Source: Poa pratensis (lineage: Eukaryota; Streptophyta; Magnoliopsida; Poales; Poaceae). Taken from it: DNA of 64,000 nucleotides. The stretch's first letter is position 1, and every line of letters starts with the position of its first letter. Position numbers and translations under genes: made by a program. A model generated the notes under the pieces. It was not told the DNA's origin and did not search any database. It saw nothing but the letters and a program-made list of their open reading frames with translations. The stretch covers positions 73,489,042-73,553,041 of the forward strand of contig CAMZMU010000117.1 of the NCBI GenBank assembly GCA_947311845.1, given 5' to 3'. Below, in pieces: positions 54,588-64,000 of the stretch.

Positions 54588-55182
54588 TAGGGGTGTAAAC
54601 GGATAGGATAATTTCCGTACCGAATCCGTCGCCGAATCCGTTTTAAAGAATCCATATCCGGTTCCGCAGAATATGCCGGATAAGGATATCTGATTCCGAA
54701 CTGAACAGCCGGATACGGTATAGGATATGGTATGTAAAATAGCATCCGAATATGGATTATCCGAATATTAATTAGGATTATCCGATGGTTATAATCCGAA
54801 TAATCCGTTTTTCTACTGAAATGTCTAAACTAATAGAGCACAATTTGTAGTTAGTGAGTTGTGTTAAGTTCATTTGTGGAGCACAATTTGAAGTTAGTTC
54901 TATTTTTCTAAACTAATAGAGTACAACTTTGTTAGATTATTACGTTGTTGAGCTATTGTTTTTGGTTATGTGGGTTGATGATGTACATTGCGTATACCGA
55001 TCCGACTCATTTTCTTTTCGCCCCGAATCCGCTCCGTTTCCGTTCCGAATCCGTTATTATATCTATCCGCCCCCGAATCCGCAACCGTTCATTATCCGAT
55101 CTGATCCGAATCCGGAAAAAAAATATGGTAAAGGATATGGTAGAGGCAAAATCCGATCCGATCTGATCCGTTTACACCCCTA
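54588..55182. mobile_element. hAT-type MITE, 8-bp TSD
   Basis: The terminal repeats start TAGGGGTGTAAACGGAT and are inverted at the right end. The 8-bp direct repeat GTCTCACG (54580-54587 and 55183-55190) is perfect. The body is full of ATCCGAAT-type repeats. It lies about 80 bp upstream of the FBX4 leader exon and could alter its promoter. Confidence 0.9.
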
Positions 55183-55190
55183 GTCTCACG

Positions 55191-55462
55191 CCCTAGGTCC
55201 TTTGCTTCTACTGCATTTTCTTTCGGTTTCAGACGTGGACTTGACGGACGGGTATCTCTTTTTTTTTTTCTTGACAAATCGTCAAATCTGATTCTTTCGA
55301 AGAACTTGAGACACGATCCAGTCCGTGTTCGAAACATAATCAAAATCTGGCACAAGGTTGTCCCTAGGAATTTAAGATCTTAGGACGAAATGTAAAATGC
55401 GCCCTATTTCTTTTTACAAAATCATGTAAATTAATACAACTAAAGCATAGTTTCACTTAATT
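55191..55462. other. Spacer upstream of FBX4, no gene seen
   Basis: It contains a T run (55259-55270) and AT-rich sequence. Nothing was recognised. Confidence 0.25.
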
Positions 55463-55568
55463 ATATAACTCTGATGTGTGTTATTTCATATCTCTGTTTT
55501 TAAATATAAGATGGTTTAGATGTTTCACATATTGTCTAGATACATACTGAACTGAGTGAATGTACATA

Positions 55569-55690
55569 CTCCTCCGTTCTAATTTAGTTGACTTGGATTT
55601 GTACAAATATAAATGTATCTACACTTGTTTAGTGTATAGATACATTCATTTCTAGACAAATGTGTGTCAAGTAATTTGGAACGGATGGAG
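55569..55690. mobile_element. Stowaway MITE, 122 bp
   Basis: CTCCTCCGTTCTAATTTAG and its inverted counterpart at the right (GGAACGGATGGAG). TA lies on each side. The empty-site copy at about 56163 confirms the edges. Confidence 0.85.
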
Positions 55691-55789
55691 TACTAAATTA
55701 TGTCAAGATCCATTGTGTATGTGTGAATGTAGACAAAGGCATCTATACTAGTGCACCTATACAACTTACAAGCGTATTAACTATGTTGG

Positions 55790-55960
55790 GGACACAAGAG
55801 ACTTCTTATATTAATTGTAGGGTCTGCTTGAGAGGGATACATTAAACCTCTATTTCCTTGAGTTCGATAAATCTTGGGTTACTCAGTTAAGCAAAATTTG
55901 TTGTTGTGCTACAAACCTCTGCACTTTGAGACCCAACAGTGTTTACAAGAATAGAAGTCT
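55790..55960. repeat. LTR end remnant
   Basis: The text ACAAACCTCTGCACTTTGAGACCCAACAGTG is typical of the end of some grass LTRs. No partner or TSD was found, and the rest is decayed. Confidence 0.35.
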
Positions 55961-56230
55961 CTAGTAGACATCATCATGCAGGGTAAAAACATGTTGACAA
56001 CATGAGGTTGTGAGACTTGACGAAGGAACCGATCGTATCTTTTAGATAGTAGAGACTATACAACTCTGATGTGTGTTATTTCATATCTTTCCCTTTTTAA
56101 ATATAAGATGTTTTAGATGTTTCACATATTGTCTAGATACATACTGAAATGAGTGAATGTACATACTAAATTATGTTTAGAACCATCGTGTATGTGTGAA
56201 TGTGGACAAAGACTAAAACATTTTATATTT

Positions 56231-56550
56231 AGAAATTGAGGAAGTAGTACAGTATTTAGAAACGCATCAAATATTAGTGCTAAAAGAAAGAAAAAAATAA
56301 AGCAATAAAGTGTCTCATGTTCTACTGAAAAGCATCGTTTCGCCTCATATTTTAAATAAATCTCTAATTTTATACCTCCATCATTAATCTTCTCCAATAC
56401 ATAATTTTAAGTGCCATTATCTTCAATCTATTGAGAGATTAGAAAAACATTTTTCTATAGATGCAACAATAACAATAATGGTTAACGAAATTTTGTATGC
56501 AATAAAGTGGCTATTTCTTCAAAAACTTCATAATATCAAGATGACATGTA
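56231..56550. other. AT-rich spacer, no gene seen
   Basis: No motif was recognised. Confidence 0.25.
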
Positions 56551-56555
56551 TATTC

Positions 56556-58892
56556 TGAAAGGACAATGATGTCGCCTATAGGGGGTGAATATGAGATTAA
56601 AACTTTTCCGGTTTAGTCTTGATAATTGCGGAATAAAACTAGGTATTTAGATTAACAAGCCAACAACCTAAATATACTAGGCTCACCTATGTGCACCAAC
56701 AACTTATGCTAAGTAAGACAAGCAACAAGGTGATAGCAATAGAATACTTCAAGCACGAAGGCTATCACAATGTAAAATGCATAAGTAAAGAGCTCGGGTA
56801 TAGAAATAACCGAGACACGCGGAGACGAGGATGTATTCCCGAGTTCCTCCTTTTTAGGGGAGTACGTCTCGTTGGAGAGGTGTGAACCAACACAATGGTT
56901 CAACAACCACAAAGGTTTCACCTTCTTCTCCGATGAACCGCACCACAAAGCTTTGGTTCACCTTCCACTATCGAAATCCTTCGAGGCGGAAATCCGGAGC
57001 CTTTCAACAACGATCCGGGGCACAACCCACAACGGGATTGGGGGCTCCCAAAACGCTACAAGTGACCACCAAGGGTCTCAACCACCACACGGGCGTCTAG
57101 GGTCCAAAGACCCAAGAGTAACAAGTTCACAAGCTTTCAACTTCCACGAATCCACGTTGAGAGCACAAACCGATGCAACAAAGCAATGGCAAGAGCACAA
57201 GGCTCAAATCCTTCACTCTCAAATCTCACCAAAAGCAACTAATGCTTATGGGGGAGAGGAGAGTAAGAACAAAGAAGAGAACCACACAAGAACTCCAAGA
57301 TCAAGATCTACTAGGTTCCCCTCACTTAGAGGAGGAATGGATTGGTGGAAATGTAGATCTAGATCTCCTCTCACTTTTCCCTCAAAGATATGCAAGAATC
57401 ATGGGAGGAATTGAGAGAGGGGCAAGTTTTCCAAGTCAACAATGGTGGGGGAGAGAGAAAAACGTGCTGTGGAAAACGTCGGCTCTTTGGGGAAGAAGGG
57501 GCTATTTATAGGTCTCTCAGGAAAAAGAGCCGTTGCAGGAAAAGTTGCACCGGAGACTCCGGCCAAAGTGACCGGAGACTCCGGCTTGCACCGGAGACTC
57601 CGGGCAGATTCCGGCAAGACTCCGGACTAGGTCCAGGGAGTGAACGACATCGAGCTCGGAGTCGTCAGGCCGGAGACTCCGGCCTTCCTCCGGCAACATT
57701 CCGGACTAAGTCCAGGGGATGAACCACTTTTAGCTTCTTCGACAGGAAACCCTGAGTCCGGAGACTCCGGTTGAGGCACACCGGAGACTCCGGCCTAGAA
57801 AGCCAGCAAAACTGCAAAACCTGAAATGCAATAACTTTCTCGTTCGAACTCCAAATCAGGTGAAACCAATTTTGTTGGAAAGGTACCAACAAGAGCTTTC
57901 CTACAAAAATAGAGTTAAGTTGACACACATGGGAAGGTGTGAAACTTTCCTCACGGATAAACCGATAATATTTCCAACACAAAAACTCAACAAGTTTTTC
58001 ATCCGGACTCCGTTTTCAATGATCTTGGGCTTGTTTCGAAGATAATCACAAGCTCTACAAGATCATGCATATACACATCATAGTCCATCATGTGAGGAGG
58101 ATAACACAAGAGGAGAGTTTGACCTCTCTACAAGAGACGAACCGGTAAAACCTCCAACATCAAAAACACCACAAGATATTCAAATGAAATCCGTTTTTGA
58201 TGAACTAGAGCTTGGTATGGCGATGAACACAAGCTCTAAATTCTCACATAGATAAAAGCCAAATAAGAACCAAGAAAGATGATATGCCAAATATGCAAAG
58301 GTTTGAGCTCTCCACAAAGATGCGATCAAGTTACTCACTTGAGAGCCCCTCTTGATAGTATGCCGTCTATCCTATAACCCGGTCTCCCACTAACACGAGA
58401 CCGGTAAAATAGAAACCCTATCAAGATCATACCTTTGCCTTGCGCATTCCACTTGAGCTAGATGATGACGATCTTGACTCCCTCAAGTTGGAACACCTTT
58501 CTTGATTGTGCTTGCTAGCACATGCTTGATGAAGACTCAAATACTCCCCCATACACCATGATGGGAGAGCCTTGCAAAGCTCCGTCTTCATGAGTCCACT
58601 TGCACTTCATCTTCTTATCTTGATATATAAGATGGCTTGGAGATAACATGAATGTTTACTCAACCTTCTTTTCCAAGCCATGCTTGCAATAAGCTCAACT
58701 CTTCACGTGACCATTCTTCATATAATCCCTTGGATAGAATCTTGATCATCATGTAATCTTCTAGAGTCCAACACATGAACTCCAATCTTTTCCTATGGAC
58801 AAGATCTACAAGAATATCTCAATGCAAACATTAGTCCATAAGGATTGTCATTAATTACTAAAACCACACATGGGGCAACACATGCACTTTCA
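56556..58892 (-). mobile_element. Solo LTR of the 18880-29245 family
   Basis: It is 2337 bp, with the same start (TGAAAGGACAA) and end (ACATGCACTTTCA) as the complete element and the TSD TATTC (56551-56555 and 58893-58897). It aligns along its length with both LTRs, except that the GC-rich palindrome cluster is replaced: six CCGGAGACTCCGG copies at 57549-57794 instead of GGCCGG-type units. It is more diverged than the element's own LTRs are from each other, so it is an older insertion. Confidence 0.92.
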
Positions 58893-58897
58893 TATTC

Positions 58898-60212
58898 CTT
58901 AAGTAAAGTCTAGATGAAACCAACTCCGCAAACTATTCCTCTTCATCAGTATGTTTATTTTTTCTGCTCCTGTGCGCACCCTCAAGATTGTCCACGAACA
59001 ACCATCAAGCTCTGGTCATCCAAAGCTCTTGTCATCCAAGGATCACAACCTATCTGAAAATAAACGAGAAATCAACAAAAAAAATATACTCCTGCTAATA
59101 GATAAGATAATAAACGAAGAATGAACCTTGAAGTTTGAAAGAACAACTATCTTTGAAATTTCAATGCGGTGCGACGTGTTGTTTGAGGGTATCAAACGAA
59201 ATTGCAACATTTGAGTTGGTTGCACTAATACACTTGCATTTTACTGTGGTTTGTCTACATATATACATATATGTGCATTCATGTATATAGGGCATGTTTG
59301 GTTGCTAGCAGAAACCCCAACCAACCCGTGGGTGCAAAATCTTTGTTGTTTTCTTACCTGAGCCGCATGGAAAAATTGATTGGCATGGACCTCACAGCCC
59401 GGTCCTGGAGGAAGTAGTTTCCAGCAAACCAATTTTGTTTAGATCAAAAAGTGAACCCACCTTCGGAGTCAGAGGTTTTTGTCAAGCTTCTCCTTGCCCC
59501 TTTTTATCTCCTTCACCTAATCATTTCTAACCTACACAATCGTGTTTCGATTCGACATAAGATGTACACGAAAAAAGATGGCTTCGACGTTGTAATTCCA
59601 TTCCCGTGATCAGTTCTGCTATTGGTTGAGTGTACCTCCTCAATTTCAAGTTTATATCCGGACGTATTTGGACCAATTTTGCCAAATTTATCGCACATAG
59701 TCGATCGTTTGAAATTTCTTTCGATGAGTAAGTTCATCTCGTTGTTTCACACACCTTTCATTTGGTGTTTTTGTATTTGAACCTCTCATCTATCCTCTTG
59801 ATCATCTATTTTACATGTTCACCGTTTTAGGATGCCATCTACATGAAAATATGTTGGTTGATGATGTGGTTCCGTTCTCCCAATCGCTTCTGAGTTTTGT
59901 TAAGTACAACCTCAATTTGGTGTTGAATTTTCCATTTGGAAAAAATAATTTTGTCAAATTCTTCGCACACGGGACGACACTTTGTAATTTCATTCGAGAA
60001 GTAGGTTCATCTCGCCGTTTCGCGCAACTTCTGTGTTGTTAGTTTTTGTTTCGACGGTGTATATGAATAGATCATGTATTGTACATGTGTATGTGTTCGG
60101 CGTGTGTTTGGTTAACGTGTGTTTTCAACCTTTTTATTGTTTCCGCTCTGCCGCTGCCCGCTCGCCGCCACGAACTTCAGGATGAAGAACAAGATGGTCG
60201 GAGCCCCAAACG
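58898..60212. other. Intergenic stretch, no gene seen
   Basis: AT-rich with short ORFs only. A loose repeat links 59510-59740 and 59800-60010 (each has AATTTTGCCAAATT or AATTTTGTCAAATT, TCGCACA, GTTCATCTCG and GTTTC), suggesting an old tandem duplication. No protein motif was found. Confidence 0.4.
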
Positions 60213-60416
60213 TATTAGAGCACGTGTAGTGCAAGATGCTTAGAGAGGTGTTTAGAAAATAAATCGGTTTTTGTTTAAGCACGGGTGCTTATTTATACTA
60301 GGCAGATGCCTAACTAACATCTTTCCTATTCAAATAAGTACTGGTGCTTGAAAAAAAGGCTTGGTTTATTTTCATAAGCACCCCTCTAAACACCCTCCAT
60401 TCTACATGGCCTAAAA
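60213..60416. mobile_element. Foldback MITE, Tourist-like
   Basis: The left half (GCTTAGAGAGGTGTTTAG) and the right half (CTAAACACCCTCCATTC, reverse complement) pair over about 45 bases. The class is guessed from the form; the TSD is unclear. Confidence 0.55.
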
Positions 60417-60971
60417 GTGGCCAGAGTAAACATCACACGGTTACACGAAACACCGGTGATTTTGTTTCTCTCAGGTCAGGCTAAAAGCAATGCAAGCAAC
60501 CAAGGCCCTTCAGATGAAACGCTGATCGCAAATGACGAACCCAACATGTCCATAGCTTTGACATCACTTGTCCCAATCCCTAACGCCGCCACTGACCGCA
60601 CTGCACGCTCACGATACCGATACAGAGACCTGTTTGAATCGATCGGAAAATGCACTGCACTGCGATAGATCAATTCACGTTACCAGTACTGTGCCCAGGC
60701 ACGTTCAATCAGTACGAAGCAAAAGCATGATAAACATAGTACATCATTTGATGAATCAGGCCCAACTGGATGATATCTAAAGCTCTAAGCCAGGTCCTCT
60801 AAGAGGAACTCACATGACATACCAATAGTCCATAAGACAAAAGACGGCAAATATGACAGCATCGCCGCATCATACTGAATCCTTGCACTATTTTTGAAAC
60901 GGTAGAGCCTTCCACCATCGAGTAGCCGAGAGAAGGTTGATGAGGCTACTGTCAACTGATTTTTCTCACCC
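60417..60971 (-). other. FBX5 3' UTR and flank
   Basis: Parts match the FBX4 flank around 46090-46200 (TTCACGTTAC, AAACATGAT-type text, CAACTGGATGA), so the 3' flank was duplicated with the gene. Confidence 0.5.
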
Positions 60972-61839
60972 TTAAACGAAACAGAATCCTGCACAAAAAC
61001 AAAAACACACTATGAGGTAAGACCGCAAGAGTATAACAAATGTATAGTGCCATATAAAGAAATAGTAGTGCTCATTTAGATGATAATGAAAATGGAAATA
61101 CTGGAAGACTTTGATGAGATTCACTTTACATGCTGGAGCTTTATCTCAGATCTAGGGAGGTGCCACGGCACTCCGCAAAAAAGTTGCAAATTGTTCGAGA
61201 ATAGTACTTTTTTTTTCTGTTCAGCCAAAATCCACAAGCTCATACTCCAAGACCAAATCCCAAGACCGCAATTAATTTGCATGTGTGGGGTTGCAATGCT
61301 ATGAGACCTTATTAAACTATTTGAGTTGTACTTTTGACAAATTCTGGATTTATATCATATAATTGTGATGTATAAAATCTTTAGATCTATCTGATTATGT
61401 CAAGTTTCTAACTCATAATATGTCCAAATAACAGTAATTCATGACAAAAATATTGTATCACATGTGACAGGTATAATTTCTAGCTATGAATTCCGAAATT
61501 TCTAGTCTTATCTCTTGTTTGAGAAAACACAGAAATTGCTGTTGTCAAAATAGATTTCTGTTTTTTCAAAAAAATCTGAAAAAAATGATGATTGTACAAT
61601 ATGGTATAATATAAGGGTTTATAAGAAAAAGGCATACAAAAAAGTGACCATTTGTGAACCATAGAAAGAACACAAATTAGTGTATACACAATTGCTATCT
61701 AATTGTTCATTTCTTCTCTTTCAACTGTGCATTGTATGTCATACTTTTGCACAAATTTTGGCAAATGTTCATGTCATAATATGTAGTGCATCCATGATTC
61801 TTCCAAAACAACTGAAACTTCAAGACGGATAACTGGATA

Positions 61840-62640
61840 TTCTCAACATGAATTGCGGACAAAACCAGTTGCGGAAAATCTGCATTCGAAAAATTATATA
61901 AACATACAACTAAGAGAAGGCAACCCCACAACACGTGGCGCTAACCTAGCCTCGGAATCAATCCTATCAAACAGGCGCTGCACAAGACACATGCATTGTG
62001 TTGCTTCCAAACCAGGCACTAAGGAGGTTAAGCGAGGTACCCCTTCCTATGAGTTTGGGCCAGCGATCGCATTGCCGGCAGCCACCAATGGATCTGTTGT
62101 GGCTTTCCAATTAATCGGATCCAAGCAAGGGCCTAGTGCCAAACTTGCCGATTGAAGACAAATTCCACCAGCAGATGCAGCATTGTCCCGGGAGCTTGGT
62201 ACACAGCAAGGAAATGGCATGCTGCAGCAAGGCATAGCGTGCCAGGCGATCAGTTGCTCAGCAGCAATCCTGGTGCGTGAGCTGCACGAACAGCTTGGCG
62301 TCCATTCTTCCAGACCAAAGACAAGGATCAAAAAATGATCGGGCCTAGGAAGAGGGAGTCATACCATGAGCATGCCTCCTGCAGGCCATCTCTAGCGCAG
62401 TTTGCTGCGTCCTTGCAGAGGTGCACCATGGGCATGCAACCCAAGCTCTGCCACAGAGGCCTTCGACTATGTGCACGCTGCCGACAGCACCAATTGGTAA
62501 TTTCAAGCGATGTCGCATGATGACCTGCCCCAGATCTACCTGTCTTTCAAGAGCAGAGGCAACTGGCCATAACACCCTATTTATTCTGCTTTTTCGACAG
62601 GGTGATTTTTTACTGCATGCCTAGGTAGTGCCACGGCTTA
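61840..62640. other. GC-richer insertion in FBX5 intron 3
   Basis: This stretch is absent from FBX4 intron 3 and richer in GC. Minus-strand frames give Cys-rich pieces (about 62331-62047) and GLCGRAWVACPWCTSA (about 62460-62410). It looks like captured or retroposed gene sequence, but I cannot name it and found no flanking repeats. Confidence 0.35.
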
Positions 62641-63252
62641 GATGCGTCGGTTTGGTGCTGCAATTGCCATCATAGCATGAGGCAGACGGTCTTGCACGAC
62701 AGGTTGCTTATCACATGCCCTCCGATATCACCATGGTGGGCAAAACTCGTGCCCAGTTGACATGGCTTTCTAGCCTAAACAACTACCTACAAAGAAAGCG
62801 CATGTCTGAAGGACTAAATGACAAGAATGCAGAGATTCCACTTTTTTTTCTTATCACGTCAGACGCTGAAGTTTCAAAACAAGCAGTCAGCACATTTCAG
62901 AAAATAGAACAATCACTTAAAGGTCGTACACGTGGAAACCAAGTAGTACACGAAGAGAGCAAAAATAAAGAACATGGACATGAAAACAATAGATATATTG
63001 ACAACTGTGTAACCAGCTGAAAAGAAAGAAAATAAATCAAATGGTTCAGTATGCAGGAGTATAGCTTTCAAAGCCAGTGACATCAAGCTTTGGTGGCAAA
63101 ATGCCCTAAGCAATTTCACAGCAAAAACAGTGAATTTAGGAATGCATCAGGCATGGTGAGTGTGCCATGGCAACAGTTAATGTGTCTAGTGAGTCTATTA
63201 GGGTGGAAGTAGTCATTCATAAAAGACTCAGGGAAACTAGCGTATGGGTATA

Positions 63253-63412
63253 CTCCCTTCGTTCCTAAATGTAAGATGTTTTAGATGTTACACATGTTGG
63301 CTAGATACACACACAAATGAGTGAACATACACATGAAATGTGTCTAGATACATTTGTAAACATGTGTATGTGGACAAAGTCTAAAACATCTTATATTTGG
63401 GAACGGAGGGAG
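63253..63412. mobile_element. Stowaway MITE in FBX5 intron 3
   Basis: CTCCCTTCGTTCC and GGAACGGAGGGAG are inverted. TA lies on each side (63251-63252, 63413-63414). It is 160 bp. Confidence 0.9.
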
Positions 63413-64000
63413 TAATTTATGAGGTTACATGTGTGTAATATGATAACTGAAGGGGGTATTTTAATTGATAAGTATTCAAGCAGAAGCAATTGTTCGTACG
63501 CAACTCAAGTGCATGCGTAACAAGAACTGAATAATAGAAAATTCGTAAAAAGGGAACGAAAAGATCATATCTCATTAGTCTTCATGAGATGTCAGCATTT
63601 TGTGTTGCAGTATTATTGCTGAGAACTAGAATGCAAATATTATGTTCCTAAGAACCAAGCAAGAGTCCAGTGTTCTTATTACTTTTTAAAAGTAACCAAT
63701 TCAGACATGTTTTACTGATTAAGTAATAAACAAGTTACAATGTGCTACTGCTTTGCGCACCAGACTCAAATTAACTCACTTGCCCCCTCCTGGTGGTACA
63801 GGTTCACGGAGAACACTTGCCAACAGAATGGATTAGATTGTTTCCATTTTGCACCCTGCTAAGTGTCATGCAGGGTTTCCATCTCTAAGAAATTCGGTCA
63901 TCCTAACCTACTGTTTTCCAATAAGTTTTTTGATTTATCATGGTGTTTCCAACATATGGCAAATTTCAGAATATACAAAGCATGAAGAGTGCCACAGCGC

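Larger units (their letters stand above)
55463..56230. repeat. Two copies of a decayed Stowaway body, 600 bp apart
   Basis: 55463-55568 matches 56057-56166. After TGTACATA the first copy is interrupted by a Stowaway (55569-55690) and then continues as TACTAAATTATG; the second continues directly. The second is therefore the empty site. Confidence 0.75.
60972..64000 (-). pseudogene. FBX5: 3' end of a fifth F-box/FBD gene, rest beyond window
   Basis: The last exon is 60988-60972 (FCFV, stop), with acceptor GTGCAG, matching exon 4 of FBX4 (46361-46345). 60989-64000 is intron 3, aligning in places with FBX4 intron 3: CAAGCAAGAGTCCA at 63656 against 47224, and CAAATTTCAGAATAT at 63960 against 47749. 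In FBX4 that last match lies about 50 bases before exon 3, so FBX5 exon 3 should begin just outside the window. Whether the gene is intact cannot be told, and the pseudogene label only marks it as incomplete here. Confidence 0.7.

Overview
The window looks like intergenic and genic DNA of a large grass genome, most likely a Triticeae species (wheat, Aegilops, barley or rye). The reasons are nested transposons of many classes, many Stowaway MITEs with the CTCCCTCCGT terminus, GC-rich F-box exons against AT-rich introns, and LINE, copia and Harbinger proteins of grass type. I saw no prokaryotic features, tRNA or rRNA. No gene wholly inside the window is intact.

The backbone is a tandem cluster of five related F-box/LRR/FBD genes, called FBX1 to FBX5 here, all on the minus strand. 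They share one architecture: a 5' UTR intron, a long first coding exon (F-box plus LRR), a middle LRR exon of about 160 nt, an FBD exon and a last exon of only a few codons. Different events broke each copy. FBX1 (2921-3275) is cut in exon 1 by a MULE whose left end lies before the window. FBX2 (12678-17828) has a LINE in intron 1 and a frameshift in exon 2. FBX3 (36749-41252) has a Harbinger-like element and a deleted copia element, itself carrying a solo LTR, in exon 1, and has lost its later exons. FBX4 (46345-54389) reads through all its exons except for one 4.9-kb Helitron placed exactly between A and T in exon 1. FBX5 shows only its last exon (60972-60988); the rest lies beyond the right edge.

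Layout: 1-2920 MULE with the catalytic domain deleted; 2921-3480 FBX1 5' part; 3503-4978 foldback element holding a Pack-MULE-like element (3719-4881, 9-bp TSD); 5839-12268 a decayed LINE on the minus strand with a perfect 16-bp TSD; 12678-18190 FBX2 with a 5'-truncated LINE; 18194-18748 small MITEs; 18810-31520 a Harbinger element split by a 10.4-kb non-autonomous copia-type LTR retrotransposon (18880-29245); 31555-36492 AT-rich repeats, LINE tails, a tandem array of roughly 430-bp units and a 199-bp tandem duplication; 36749-41252 FBX3; 42914-44177 a solo LTR; 44280-54590 FBX4 with its flanks and the gene-capturing Helitron; 54588-56230 a hAT MITE and Stowaway copies; 56556-58892 a solo LTR of the same family as the 18880-29245 element; 58898-64000 FBX5 3' part and introns.

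The strongest leads are the Helitron, which carries exon fragments of the exocyst subunit SEC6 and of at least one other host gene; the recently moved LTR element that has a broken gag and no pol; and clusters of short GC-rich palindromes that differ between otherwise matching LTR copies. TSD, TIR, splice-site and reading-frame statements come from direct reading. Family names come from recognised protein motifs. No database search was run.
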